In this document: one piece after another, positions 26,310 to 35,496 of the stretch
How the letters are laid out: each line of letters starts with the position of its first letter
Position numbering within the stretch: the first letter of the stretch is position 1
Assembly: GCA_964526785.1 (NCBI GenBank)
Contig: CAZGMJ010000001.1
Location: 1-64,000 of the forward strand
Reading direction: 5' to 3'
Origin: CAZGMJ01 sp964526785
GTDB taxonomy: Bacteria > Planctomycetota > Phycisphaerae > Sedimentisphaerales > Anaerobacaceae
DNA: 64,000 nt
Translations under genes and position numbers: made by a program
The notes under the pieces: model-generated
Databases searched by the model: none
What the model was told of the DNA's origin: nothing
The model's input: the letters and a program-made list of their open reading frames with translations, nothing else

Positions 26310-27223
26310 CGGGAACGTCCTTGCCAGGTAGGATGCTTGAAATGTCGCTTGACGGTATGCCAGGCGTACTTCATGCGGTGCACATCAACAAGGTAGTCAT
26401 AGTGTCCGAGGACCTTTCGTCTAAAATCACTGATCGTATCTTCTGGAGCAATGTCAAGTCTGGGCAGGAGGAAGCGGTTCGCACCAGTAACTTGCCGGAT
26501 AGGGCCCCACATAGTAGTGAAAGCCGCCTTGAAGCCCATCGCTCGCAAGCCTTGCGCGAGCTTCTTTGACACCGCGCCCGGATGTCCATAAGGAAATGCA
26601 AAGTACCGCACGGGTTGGCCGGTTTCTATCTCAATTAACTTCTTACTCTCTTGAATTTCTCGCTGCATTTCTATTTCGGACAGTCCCATCAAACTACTGT
26701 GACTGTGTGTATGGCACTCGATGTGGATATTATATTCCTTGAGTTCGCGAATTTTATCCCAAGACATCATTGCGAGACCGTCAATCAAACCGCTTGTCCT
26801 TGGTGGAGACGAACCGGTCCATGCAGTTACTAAGAAGAGAGTTGCTCTGATATGGAAATGTCGGAGCAGTGGCAGCGCGTGGTCGTACATGTCCGAATAC
26901 CCGTCGTCAAACGTAATGGCAACTTGGATCCGACTTGGTTCTATTGCTTTCGTTTGATGGACATTGGCTTCCGCAGGTGGGCATACCATCTGATCGATGG
27001 ACAGGAGAGTGCAGTTTTCGCTCAGCCATCTCAATTGTCTCTGGAATTCCACAGGCTTTATCCCCATGGGGTGATTGGGGTTAATGGAGTGATATGACAG
27101 GACTACCGTTCGTGGGCAGTGGGAGTCCCTGTGGCCAAGGCCGGCGATTACGCGTTTTATCCTTGCTTTTCTTGCTCTGGACGCCATTTCTGGCTGTGAC
27201 GTTCGGCAATGGCTGTGTTCCAT
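26306..27223 (-). CDS. Polysaccharide deacetylase (NodB/CE4 family)
   Basis: A 305-residue CE4 metal-dependent deacetylase. The catalytic motif ITFDDGYSD contains the base and metal-ligand aspartates, and IECHTHSHSSL supplies the two metal-binding histidines. YFAFPYGHPG matches the conserved motif 3. Family members remove N- or O-acetyl groups from glycans; here it probably trims the repeat unit or the exported polymer. No signal peptide is evident, so it may act in the cytoplasm. The frame opens at 27259, but ATG 27223 overlaps the preceding stop as TGATG, which indicates coupling. Confidence 0.87.
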   Translation of the reverse strand: MEHSHCRTSQPEMASRARKARIKRVIAGLGHRDSHCPRTVVLSYHSINPNHPMGIKPVEFQRQLRWLSENCTLLSIDQMVCPPAEANVHQTKAIEPSRIQVAITFDDGYSDMYDHALPLLRHFHIRATLFLVTAWTGSSPPRTSGLIDGLAMMSWDKIRELKEYNIHIECHTHSHSSLMGLSEIEMQREIQESKKLIEIETGQPVRYFAFPYGHPGAVSKKLAQGLRAMGFKAAFTTMWGPIRQVTGANRFLLPRLDIAPEDTISDFRRKVLGHYDYLVDVHRMKYAWHTVKRHFKHPTWQGRSR

Positions 27224-28200
27224 CAGAAGATGTCGGAATTTCCGAGGGTTATTAACCAAGCTTGCCGGTTTTCGATAAGCTGTGTAATAGACGAGTCAAT
27301 GACCTTACAGGTTAAGTTGATCTTCTTCACAGGAAAGGTGAAAAAGCCATGTTTCCGAAGACTGTTCTCGAGCGTCGATATTCTCAACTTCGGAACCAAG
27401 ATATAGTCTGCGTTCAGGCGGCGGGCCTCATCTATAATGTTCTTCGTGAGTGTTTCCAAAGATGCCTCTGTAAAACCAATTACATCCACTAAGAGAAACT
27501 CTCGCAACTTGCGACGAGAATCTAGGCGATATATCCCGATGTTTTGATTGTCTTCTGTAGGATTTCCTGCGATTCCATAACAGACATCAGGTCGTTGTGC
27601 ATATCGCCAATTCAAGAAACCGCTCAACAATCGGGTGGATATCAAGCCTGAAGTCTGTTGGTATTTCCATTGCCGCAAGACGTTCGCATCAATTGGCTTG
27701 TCAAGTGGGAGTGAATGCCTGTGTTCGTTACGATATCTAAGGCTACGCCACGACATTCTTGCAAGCCTGAGAGGTTTGATGTACCACTCAAATTCATCCC
27801 AGCATGACCATCCGAGTCTTAGGTAGCCCGGCGTGCTGTATTTGCCCGGAAAACCATACAAGAACTGCAAGTTCTGGCGAGCGGCTTGTTGTAGAGCTTC
27901 TACTGTGAGTGCCGTGAAGACGCCTCTTCGTCTGTATTCAGGAGCGACACATGCATCAACCGGTGCAGCGGCTCTCAGCACTCTGCCGTGATAAGCGAAA
28001 TCCCATCTCCAAAACCCGCGCAGCCCCACGATCTTGCCATGCTTCTCGGCGACAAGTACGATGGATTTCCCAAAGACATTCTGATTGTACTTCCAATGCC
28101 ACCATTCCTGGGTGTGTTGAGTGGGGAAACAGCCGTTCATCAGCGATAGAGCCGCTGGCATGTCTTCTATTCGGAAATCACGAATGAGCAGGTCTTTCAT
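27223..28200 (-). CDS. GNAT family acyltransferase
   Basis: A 325-residue GNAT-fold protein. LIRDFRIEDMPAALSLMN opens the fold; APVDACVAPEYRRRGVFTAL carries the acyl-CoA pyrophosphate loop (R/Q-x-x-G-x-G/A type, here RRRGVF), followed by FLYGFPGKYSTPGYLRLGW. The length exceeds that of a simple GNAT and matches the two-lobed GNAT proteins of polysaccharide loci. It likely acylates an amino sugar or other glycan precursor. The stop codon shares one base with the deacetylase start. Confidence 0.8.
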   Translation of the reverse strand: MKDLLIRDFRIEDMPAALSLMNGCFPTQHTQEWWHWKYNQNVFGKSIVLVAEKHGKIVGLRGFWRWDFAYHGRVLRAAAPVDACVAPEYRRRGVFTALTVEALQQAARQNLQFLYGFPGKYSTPGYLRLGWSCWDEFEWYIKPLRLARMSWRSLRYRNEHRHSLPLDKPIDANVLRQWKYQQTSGLISTRLLSGFLNWRYAQRPDVCYGIAGNPTEDNQNIGIYRLDSRRKLREFLLVDVIGFTEASLETLTKNIIDEARRLNADYILVPKLRISTLENSLRKHGFFTFPVKKINLTCKVIDSSITQLIENRQAWLITLGNSDIF

Positions 28201-28351
28201 CTTTGACTATGGATTGGCATTTTGCCGTAGTACTCAGTGCAACATGCCACGAACATACAAGTAGTCTACGAAGTGATACGGCCTAAACTACTCATTGGCT
28301 ATCGCATAGTTAGACCATCTGAGTTTGGAGAAGACTACTATGTGCAACGTT

Positions 28352-29161
28352 TTAAGAACCCAGGAATTCATCAAGTGGCATTCGATCGAACAGCTCGAGT
28401 TTGCCGCCGTCGGTACAGTTGACTATTCTCCTGTCGTGTTTTTCGAAGACGTCGCGGGCGATCGCGTAATGCAATTCCGATCGTGCCAGGTCGGGTAGTT
28501 GCCAGGTGACGCCCTTTGAGAAGTATGTAGGGTCGAAATGGTTTGGATCGTTCTGCTCGGCCGCAACGGTGGCGTTTGCGGGCCCTTTCGTTGCAAACGA
28601 ATGGTCACAGCCGACAAGCGCCACGCTTCTAAATCCCATGTGGAAAGCGAGTTGCATGGCGACATAGGTGACAGTGTGTCCCTGACAGATGGACCACGAG
28701 CAGTCCTCAGCAAAACGTGCGGAGAGTCCTGAAGAATGGAGCAGATGTATGTTGGACCTGAAGCGGATCCGGCGTGCCGCGCGCGCATCGAGAAAGAGCG
28801 GAATTTGTGTCGAGTTGAAGAAGTCTGCATTCTGCTCGATTACATGCGGATTGACAGCTACTATGACCGACGGTCGAAGGGATGCTCTAGCAAAGAGCAG
28901 GTTGATTTTGTTGAGCCCAAAGGTGAAAACGTGCGTTCGGTTCAGCAAGTCGAAATCCACGCGGTTCAGGCTGGGACCGTTGCAGAGAATGACGGCTTTC
29001 CGGCCGGTGCTCGCATTAAGCCATTTCCTCATCCGTCGCCTCGATATCCACGACGAGACGTGAATATCCCACTTGAGGCGTGAGAGCAGAATAGACGCGG
29101 CGAATCGATATGGATTGATCTTTTGCGGCCTATCCGAATGGTCGGGATTCTGTAGTTGCAT
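28352..29161 (-). CDS. DUF115-like (6-hydroxymethylpterin pyrophosphokinase MptE-like) protein
   Basis: A 269-residue protein resembling the DUF115/MptE-like family found in glycan-modification loci. AVILCNGPSLNRVDFDLL is the family's glycine-rich N-terminal motif, with ICQGHTVTYVAMQLAFHMG and VALVGCDHSFA as further landmarks. Members near flagellin or polysaccharide genes are thought to transfer sugars such as sialic or pseudaminic acid (Maf-like). That is of interest because a CMP-sugar synthetase lies in this locus. The start has AAGGT upstream. The gap to the previous gene (28200) is 151 bases with no promoter seen. Confidence 0.7.
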   Translation of the reverse strand: MQLQNPDHSDRPQKINPYRFAASILLSRLKWDIHVSSWISRRRMRKWLNASTGRKAVILCNGPSLNRVDFDLLNRTHVFTFGLNKINLLFARASLRPSVIVAVNPHVIEQNADFFNSTQIPLFLDARAARRIRFRSNIHLLHSSGLSARFAEDCSWSICQGHTVTYVAMQLAFHMGFRSVALVGCDHSFATKGPANATVAAEQNDPNHFDPTYFSKGVTWQLPDLARSELHYAIARDVFEKHDRRIVNCTDGGKLELFDRMPLDEFLGS

Positions 29162-29182
29162 GAGACGGACCTTGACCTTGCG

Positions 29183-30262
29183 TTACATGGAGATTACGCT
29201 TACACAGTATCGGAGCGATTGTCTGATCTTTCGTATTGCTCGATTGAGTAAGGATCGGTTGCGCCTGGCTATTGCATCGCGATTTGCTTCCAGGTACTCG
29301 ATGTATCGGAGGATTGTTTGGTAATTGCCGGAAGCGTCGACGCGTTCGGTTGGGTCATCCTCGGTGATTCGAAAGACACTTTCGACACTCTCATTGCCGC
29401 TGAGTAGTTCCAGACGATGTCGAGCCAGTGTGGCCTGCAGCGATTTGAGGTTAAAATGAAAGGTGTGTGCATGCGTCAGATAGCGGAGCAGGTCGGCAGC
29501 ATAGACGGTATTGCGATGCAGTTGCAATATGCCTGGAACTTCAATGTAGAACAATGTGGTCTGGCTTGCCATGGTTTTGAGCAGGGATACCTGCGTTTCC
29601 ATATCCGGCAGATGCTCAAGTACGTGTGAGAGGATGATGATATCGTAGGTTTCATTGCGTTGCTTTACAAACTCGCTGAGTGCCTGGCAGAACAAACAGA
29701 TGCCTTTGGATCGTCCATATTCGACATACGATTCATTGAATTCGGTGCCATACAAGTCTGTCGCATATCCGTGCCTGGATGCCGCCTGTGCAAATTCGAC
29801 GAGATTCGACCCGGTTCCGGCGCCCATCTCGAATACTCTGATATCCCTCCGCTTTAAGTGTGGCTTGAGTTTCTTGAATATCTTATGGCCTTGCCCTTTT
29901 GCAAAGAGGGCGTCTTGTGGTGATATCTGGCCGAACGTTAAGGGATGATAGAATTTGTCGTAATAAGCTGCCAAGGATTCGACGGCAATAAACGGAGATG
30001 TATAAAGCAAGCCACACGTGCGACACAGGTGCGTCCCAAAGGGCAGGCCGAAACGATCAATACTGGTCAGGGGTTGTGTGTCGACGCAGCCACACAGACA
30101 CGCTGTTCTGGCTTTCGTCTTCAGTTCGCCCTGATCGATGGCTCGTGCCAGTTCGCTGCGATAGCGTTTCTGAATGTTGTTCAGCGGCCAGGGAGTTTGA
30201 TTTGTCTGATAATATCTATCGATCATTAACGTGCTTTTCGGGACGTCCTGTTTCCGGTGCAT
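29183..30262 (-). CDS. SAM-dependent methyltransferase with Cys-rich N-terminal domain
   Basis: A class I methyltransferase of 359 residues. The N-terminal part has CLCGC and LCRTCGLLYTSP, a putative zinc-binding domain as in sugar C-methyltransferases such as the TylC3/NovU type. The SAM-binding motif is VFEMGAGTGSNLVEFA, followed by DIIILSHVLEHL. The family usually acts on NDP-sugars or attached glycans. The frame can begin at TTG 30271, but the ATG at 30262 is favoured. It lies 58 bases downstream of the next methyltransferase gene. Confidence 0.8.
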   Translation of the reverse strand: MHRKQDVPKSTLMIDRYYQTNQTPWPLNNIQKRYRSELARAIDQGELKTKARTACLCGCVDTQPLTSIDRFGLPFGTHLCRTCGLLYTSPFIAVESLAAYYDKFYHPLTFGQISPQDALFAKGQGHKIFKKLKPHLKRRDIRVFEMGAGTGSNLVEFAQAASRHGYATDLYGTEFNESYVEYGRSKGICLFCQALSEFVKQRNETYDIIILSHVLEHLPDMETQVSLLKTMASQTTLFYIEVPGILQLHRNTVYAADLLRYLTHAHTFHFNLKSLQATLARHRLELLSGNESVESVFRITEDDPTERVDASGNYQTILRYIEYLEANRDAIARRNRSLLNRAIRKIRQSLRYCVSVISM

Positions 30263-30320
30263 AATCACCAAAGGACAGAATTATGCGGCGGTTATCTCAA
30301 ACCCTTGTCGACATGCCCGT

Positions 30321-31115
30321 TTACAGGTCTTCAATCACGACCAGTAGCGACGCGCCGGGCCTGTATTTCTTTGGGGTATTATTGGGTGGATAAAAACGAT
30401 AGACTATTTCAGGCGGTTCGACCAGGGTGTCCCGGTCGAGGAGATGTATGGGATTTGGGATGGACGCTCTGATCTTGACGCCTGCACGGCGTATCATGTT
30501 GATCCAGCCTCTTATGCCTGAATACAAGCGGCTCAGTCGGCGCGCAAGCGGCACTGCTTCCACGCAAGCTGCCGCCAAGCAGCGGGATTTAGTCATTGTG
30601 CTGATATCAATAGTGTGCAACTGAATTCCTCCCTGTTTCAGGCAGTAATTCATATTCCGAAAAACAGAAAGTCGCTGGGAGCATGGTATGTGTTCCAGAG
30701 TTGAGACACTATAGATGCAGTCAAAATAAGCCTTTGGGTAGTTCGGTGAAAACGCGCCGAACGGCTCGAACACGTACTTTACAGAAGGGTATTTATTCGG
30801 CAGATCTTTAGGGTTTCCCCAGCGAGACCACAACCCGTCTTGTGACCCTTTGCCGTAATCATCGCCGATCCAGGCCTCCAGGTGGTACGTCTCTGCGATG
30901 TGTGCCGGTAAGGAACTGTAACCACCGCCCACTTCTATGATCTTCTGGCCGGCTGCGAATTGTCCCATTTGCTCAATCCATGCATGGTTGTGTGCCTTTA
31001 GACCCCACGGATAATCGGAACCCGGGAAGTCAGAATCTGCCTCTGCATTGGACTGCGTCTTATAATGAAACAACTGATCGACAGTTGCCAAGCCGGCATG
31101 CGTTAGCGTCAGCAT
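30321..31115 (-). CDS. Class I SAM-dependent methyltransferase-like protein
   Basis: A 264-residue protein. KIIEVGGGYSSLPAHIAE matches the SAM-binding motif I, and FDCIYSVSTLEHIP the region before motif post-II. The acceptor is unknown. The frame extends to 31190, but AGGAGG lies nine bases before the ATG at 31115, and that ATG overlaps the upstream stop by seven bases (AAATGCTGA), so translation is probably coupled. Methyl groups on surface glycans often cap chains or alter serotype. Confidence 0.75.
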   Translation of the reverse strand: MLTLTHAGLATVDQLFHYKTQSNAEADSDFPGSDYPWGLKAHNHAWIEQMGQFAAGQKIIEVGGGYSSLPAHIAETYHLEAWIGDDYGKGSQDGLWSRWGNPKDLPNKYPSVKYVFEPFGAFSPNYPKAYFDCIYSVSTLEHIPCSQRLSVFRNMNYCLKQGGIQLHTIDISTMTKSRCLAAACVEAVPLARRLSRLYSGIRGWINMIRRAGVKIRASIPNPIHLLDRDTLVEPPEIVYRFYPPNNTPKKYRPGASLLVVIEDL

Positions 31116-32125
31116 TTTGAATCCTCCTGCTCGGACTTCAGAGTTTTCATTATGCCTACCGGGAGATACTTCGGATCCCAGATTCCCCACGGCATGCCGT
31201 TGTTGCCCGATCTTCTATAGAGAGGCGACAGACGGTTTTGTAGTTCACTGCAATGGCGGATACGATCGAGGATTCTCGCATACTGATTCCAGTTTGAAGT
31301 TATATCTTTGTCTATATCGAACATCGTCCGGAGGGTTTGCTCGGAGAAGCACCAGCCACGACTGGGCTCATGAAACCAGTCTTTGTCTCTGGCCGCACTG
31401 GTGGTACAGATAATGGTTCCTCCGGGCTTAATCACCCGTTCGAATTCAAGCGGCACGCGGTATATGCTTGTCCTTTCCATGTGCTCTATTGCCGACATGG
31501 AAACGACGGCATCAACATGGTTGTCGGGGAAGGGCATCTCTCGGATGTCGGCTCGATAGAATGTAATGTGGCCCGGTCTGCGATTGCCGGCAATTTTCCT
31601 GAGCCACATGTGAATGAGTTTGCAGAGAGATTGTGGAGGCCGGCGAAACTTGCTGGCCGCAACATGGAGCAGAGATGATCGCTCCCTCCTTCTTTCATCG
31701 AGGTAACCGACGTAGTCTTCGCTAAAAGACCTGCCCCCTACGTCTTCTATCGAATACACATGGGATAAGATCCTTGGCTTGCGTCGATTCGAGAAGTCTA
31801 CGCTGATTACATCATATCCCCTTTCGGCTAGCAGGAATTGCAGAAGGCCGGTGCCGGCTCCGGCATCAAGCACGGTCGCTCGGTGGGTAAGATCGCAGTT
31901 GGTGAGCTTATCGAGAATCCAGCTTATGTCCAGCACATAATGCCAGCCAATGCTCAGACCCAGGATCGTTTGCATTCGGTACACTTCCTCGACGAAATCG
32001 GGTCGGCGCGCGAGCAGATCAGGTCCTATTATTTCTATATTTTGCGCGGACATCTTCTTAGAGTGTTTCTTGAACTTAAGCCTTTCTGCGAAAACGTGCG
32101 GTGATCGCTCCATATTCTGCGGCAT
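31109..32125 (-). CDS. Class I SAM-dependent methyltransferase
   Basis: A methyltransferase of up to 338 residues. VLDAGAGTGLLQFLLAERG is SAM-binding motif I; VDAVVSMSAIEHME and FERVIKPGGTIICTT are motifs post-I and III of UbiE-like enzymes. The start is uncertain: ATG 32125 has AGGA nine bases before it but overlaps the flippase gene by 50 bases, while ATG 32053 avoids the overlap but has only AAGAAG. Third methyltransferase in a row, so the glycan may be multiply methylated or these act on distinct positions. Confidence 0.8.
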   Translation of the reverse strand: MPQNMERSPHVFAERLKFKKHSKKMSAQNIEIIGPDLLARRPDFVEEVYRMQTILGLSIGWHYVLDISWILDKLTNCDLTHRATVLDAGAGTGLLQFLLAERGYDVISVDFSNRRKPRILSHVYSIEDVGGRSFSEDYVGYLDERRRERSSLLHVAASKFRRPPQSLCKLIHMWLRKIAGNRRPGHITFYRADIREMPFPDNHVDAVVSMSAIEHMERTSIYRVPLEFERVIKPGGTIICTTSAARDKDWFHEPSRGWCFSEQTLRTMFDIDKDITSNWNQYARILDRIRHCSELQNRLSPLYRRSGNNGMPWGIWDPKYLPVGIMKTLKSEQEDSKC

Positions 32126-33530
32126 TTAGGAATCCTGTAACCCAGAGGACAAAGGGAAAGCAGAGCAGTAACAGGGACTTCCACGCGAGCGATGAGCCGA
32201 GTGCATTCGGTGCGAAGCCGAAGCCCAGGGCGAACAGGAGAATGCCTGTTAGTATGACTTTGCACAGGCGACCATACTCATATGGAAGAGGCACCGTTCT
32301 TTGAGCCAGGGCGAACATGAGCAGGAACAGGAGCAGGTATGTAATTGCGGTGGTGACAGCGGCGGCGGCCATGCCCATAATGGGTATGAGAACAACATTC
32401 AATACGATGTTGACAATGCCGGCAGACAACGTGTAAACGGGCATGGCCTTTGTCCGTCCTGCAATCTGAACAATGCTATTGGTCGGGATGCAGTACAAGC
32501 CCATGCAGAAGTATCCTGCTACAACCCATGGGACGACCATTGCGGCTCGGCAATATGACTGTGGAACGAGCAGGGCGACTATTTCTTCTGAGAACATGGC
32601 AAGACTCAACGCTACGAACGTGACTGCAAGGACAAAATAGGTGGACATCTTCGAGGCCGTCAAGGCTTCGGGAGAATCTGCTGACCGGACGCGACCGAAT
32701 ATAGGCAGAATGGCACTGTTGCAGGATGTGATGAAAAGCAGCATTGCAGAACCGATGGCGTATCCGACAGAGTACACACCCACATCGCTCATCGGTACAT
32801 ACCGTTCCAGCACAACACGGTCGGAAGCGGCCAGTGCCCAGTGAGCCAGAAAATGTGGCATGAGGGGTAGACCAAATACCATCGCCCTTTTAAGAAAAGA
32901 CAGATCCAGACTGAGGGAGATATGAGGGTAGATGCAGATTAGCGACACAAGCGCGGCCACGCAGACGCCGATGAGGTTGGCCAGCAGGGCCCCGACGGCT
33001 CCCATCTTGAGGTAGCCCACGAGCCAGAAGGCCACGGCTATCATACAGGCGGCTTGTACAATGCCGATGAAAGTATAAGTTGCTGCGCGTTCGGCAGCCT
33101 TTAGCAGTTCGAGTGTGAGATTCCGAAAAGCGATCGACAAATAGGATGTCCATAACGCGATTCGAACATAGGGTGCGTATGGAACGTGTTTGAACAGTTG
33201 CCATGTAGTTATGTGGACGGAAAGTTCAATGAGCACCAGGAAGATCGCCGGGATGATCAGCAAGAACAGCCATAGTGTTCCATAAAAACGTTTTCTGTCG
33301 CTCTGTTCAATGTCATAGTAGAATTTGAAAGCCGCACCGTTTAGGCCAAATGAGAATACGGCGATACTAATGGTGATCACCACGCGGGCTACCGCCAATA
33401 TGCCGTAATCATTCGGTGGCAGATACGCGGCATACAGTGGTAGCAGAAGCAGACCCATCCCGCGGACCGCGACGTCGCCTATTACATATGTCCCTGAAAG
33501 ACGAACTGTGCGCTTTATGATCTGAAGCAA
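32076..33530 (-). CDS. Polysaccharide flippase (Wzx/MATE-like)
   Basis: A 484-residue membrane protein with about 12 to 14 hydrophobic helices, resembling the oligosaccharide flippase/Wzx branch of the MOP superfamily. The opening SGTYVIGDVAVRGMGLLLLP and later ASDRVVLERYVPMSDVGVYSVGYA are typical family segments. It should move the undecaprenyl-linked repeat unit across the inner membrane, before polymerisation by the Wzy-like protein encoded at 22963-24270. Confidence 0.88.
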   Translation of the reverse strand: MLQIIKRTVRLSGTYVIGDVAVRGMGLLLLPLYAAYLPPNDYGILAVARVVITISIAVFSFGLNGAAFKFYYDIEQSDRKRFYGTLWLFLLIIPAIFLVLIELSVHITTWQLFKHVPYAPYVRIALWTSYLSIAFRNLTLELLKAAERAATYTFIGIVQAACMIAVAFWLVGYLKMGAVGALLANLIGVCVAALVSLICIYPHISLSLDLSFLKRAMVFGLPLMPHFLAHWALAASDRVVLERYVPMSDVGVYSVGYAIGSAMLLFITSCNSAILPIFGRVRSADSPEALTASKMSTYFVLAVTFVALSLAMFSEEIVALLVPQSYCRAAMVVPWVVAGYFCMGLYCIPTNSIVQIAGRTKAMPVYTLSAGIVNIVLNVVLIPIMGMAAAAVTTAITYLLLFLLMFALAQRTVPLPYEYGRLCKVILTGILLFALGFGFAPNALGSSLAWKSLLLLCFPFVLWVTGFLNAAEYGAITARFRRKA

Positions 33531-33621
33531 CTGAACCGTCCTTGCATATCAGGCATTGCATGTGCGCAAATGCTACGAGTTGATCGGTGAACGGCCGGCG
33601 ACAAGAGCGAGATCGGCCCTG

Positions 33622-34386
33622 TTACGGCGTCCGGATGTTTGCAGATGCCAGGCGTGCACCCGTTCCTAAAATCAATGTGTCAATGCTATAAGCGACAAAA
33701 CGATAGCCTTCGGCAATTCGAGACTTCACTTCGTGTATATCGGGGTCTACAACATGTAGGCCCATCAGGGCATCAGTCTTGCACGCTGTGTCCAGCACCG
33801 TTGTCATAGCCGTGCGAAAGGAGGAGTGGCTGAACTCGCCCGGCGCTCCGAGGGAGGCGGACAGGTCATACGGCCCGACGATAAAGCCATCGACGCCGGA
33901 TACCTGGAGAATCTCGGCGAGATTTTTTACGCCGTCGATATGCTCAATCTGGACGATAACGACGATATTGGCCTGCTGCCATTTGCAGTATTCTTCAAAC
34001 GCGAAGCCGTACTGCTGGGCCCGCCACAGCCCTACACCGCGATTGCCTTTCGGCGGATAGTGGGCGGCATCGACGGCGGCCCGGGCCTGCTCGGTCGTGC
34101 AGACGTTCGGAACGATGATACCGTAGCTGCCTGCATCCATCACGCGTTTGATCAGGGTAGAATCGTTTGCGCTTAGACGAACCAGCGGGCAGCAGCCTGA
34201 CAAATCAATCACACGGATGAGATTCTGGGCGGCTTCGATACCGATGGCGCTATGTTCCATATCGACGACAAGCCAATCGAATCCGGCCCGGGACATGATC
34301 TCCGCGACAACGGGACTGTCGATCTGCAGCCAGGAACCCACGGTCAGTTCTCGGCTGGCAAGTCGGTGTTTCAGGTTTCCGTGCAT
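33622..34386 (-). CDS. HpcH/HpaI family class II aldolase
   Basis: A 254-residue metal-dependent pyruvate aldolase, the normal length for HpaI/GarL/RhmA enzymes. VVDMEHSAIG holds the catalytic His45, PLVRLSAN the pyruvate-binding Arg, VQIEHIDGV the metal-ligand Glu (about 147) and GPYDLSASLG the metal-ligand Asp (about 173). These enzymes reversibly join pyruvate to an aldehyde, giving 2-keto-4-hydroxy (3-deoxy) acids. Placement between a flippase and a CMP-sugar synthetase suggests synthesis of an acidic sugar instead of aromatic catabolism. A citrate-lyase-like role is unlikely. Confidence 0.88.
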   Translation of the reverse strand: MHGNLKHRLASRELTVGSWLQIDSPVVAEIMSRAGFDWLVVDMEHSAIGIEAAQNLIRVIDLSGCCPLVRLSANDSTLIKRVMDAGSYGIIVPNVCTTEQARAAVDAAHYPPKGNRGVGLWRAQQYGFAFEEYCKWQQANIVVIVQIEHIDGVKNLAEILQVSGVDGFIVGPYDLSASLGAPGEFSHSSFRTAMTTVLDTACKTDALMGLHVVDPDIHEVKSRIAEGYRFVAYSIDTLILGTGARLASANIRTP

Positions 34387-34480
34387 ACTATAGACCTTTC
34401 ATCTTGTATCGCTCAGATTCACCATGTTCGCTGATCGGATGGTTGCAATGCATCGCCCTGCATTAATGCGTGGCGGGTCG

Positions 34481-35467
34481 CTATGGTGTGGAGCGGCCGC
34501 CGGCCAAGGTTTCATCCAACGCATCATGATTCGGCCGTTCGCCTTTGAGTACGCGTATACAGTCCGTTGCGGCCCCCAGTTCCATCAGGTATCGCGAGTG
34601 CCGGGCCGAGGCCCCGATATGGGCGGTCAGGATGACATTGTCGAGTCTGGTCAGCGGGCCCTCATACGGTTCGTTCTCGTAGACGTCGAGTGCGGCGCCG
34701 GCCAGATGGTTCTGCATCAGCGCGTCGGTAAGGGCGTGTGTGTCAACGATGCCGCCGCGAGCCGTGTTGACGATCATTGCGCCTGTCTTCATCTGCGCCA
34801 GGGCGGGCCTGTCGATGAGATGATGGTTCTCTTTGCACATTGGTATGTGCAGGGTCAATACATCTGCAGTCCTGAGCACATCTTCTTTGGAACACCATGT
34901 TGTATGCGGCATGGGCGTTCCGTATACATCCGGATCCGTGTCGGTGGCGAGTATATCAGGGTTGAAGGATTCGAGCAGGTCTATGACCCGCCGGCCGATG
35001 CGGCCGACACCTATTACGCCGATTGTGGTTTCCCGGACGAGCCGGCCCATATACCGATTCCATGCGCCGGCTCTGACTGAGCGGTCGGAACCCTGAGTCT
35101 GCCGCAAGAGAGCGAGTATGTGCGCGACTGTGAGTTCGGCCACGGCCTGGGAGGGTGCATCGGGCGTGTAGGTGACCTGGATGTTGTTGCTGCGGCAATA
35201 CGCAAGATCTACGCTGTCCAGTCCTATGCCAACTCTGCTGATGACCTTGAGTCGTTTCGCGCGGCGGAGCGTCTGGGCATTGTACGGTTCTGTTCCCGCC
35301 AGCACGGCGTCCACATCGGACAGAAGATCTGCAACATCACCGGGTTTGAGGCGCCTGCGAAAGGGATTTGACACAAGCTGCCAGCTTTCCCGGCGGAGCA
35401 GTTCAAGCGGCTTATCGCCGGTTGCGCCGAAGGGCCAGGTTGCCAGTAAGATACTTCTTTCTGCCAT
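34481..35467 (-). CDS. D-isomer specific 2-hydroxyacid dehydrogenase
   Basis: A 328-residue NAD-dependent dehydrogenase of the PGDH/SerA type. Substrate-domain landmarks include VLAGTEPYNAQ and SRVGIGLDSVD; the nucleotide fold is TIGVIGVGRIGRRVIDLL, with LHIPMCKENHHLI and NTARGGIVDT after it. The catalytic Arg lies in SRVG, Glu in VYENEP, and His in LTAHIGAS. It interconverts a 2-keto acid and a D-2-hydroxy acid. Encoded 29 bases after the CMP-sugar synthetase and 94 before the aldolase, it probably works with them on one acidic precursor. Confidence 0.88.
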   Translation of the reverse strand: MAERSILLATWPFGATGDKPLELLRRESWQLVSNPFRRRLKPGDVADLLSDVDAVLAGTEPYNAQTLRRAKRLKVISRVGIGLDSVDLAYCRSNNIQVTYTPDAPSQAVAELTVAHILALLRQTQGSDRSVRAGAWNRYMGRLVRETTIGVIGVGRIGRRVIDLLESFNPDILATDTDPDVYGTPMPHTTWCSKEDVLRTADVLTLHIPMCKENHHLIDRPALAQMKTGAMIVNTARGGIVDTHALTDALMQNHLAGAALDVYENEPYEGPLTRLDNVILTAHIGASARHSRYLMELGAATDCIRVLKGERPNHDALDETLAGGRSTP

Positions 35468-35496
35468 GGTGAACAGTCACTCTGTGAAGATTGCTG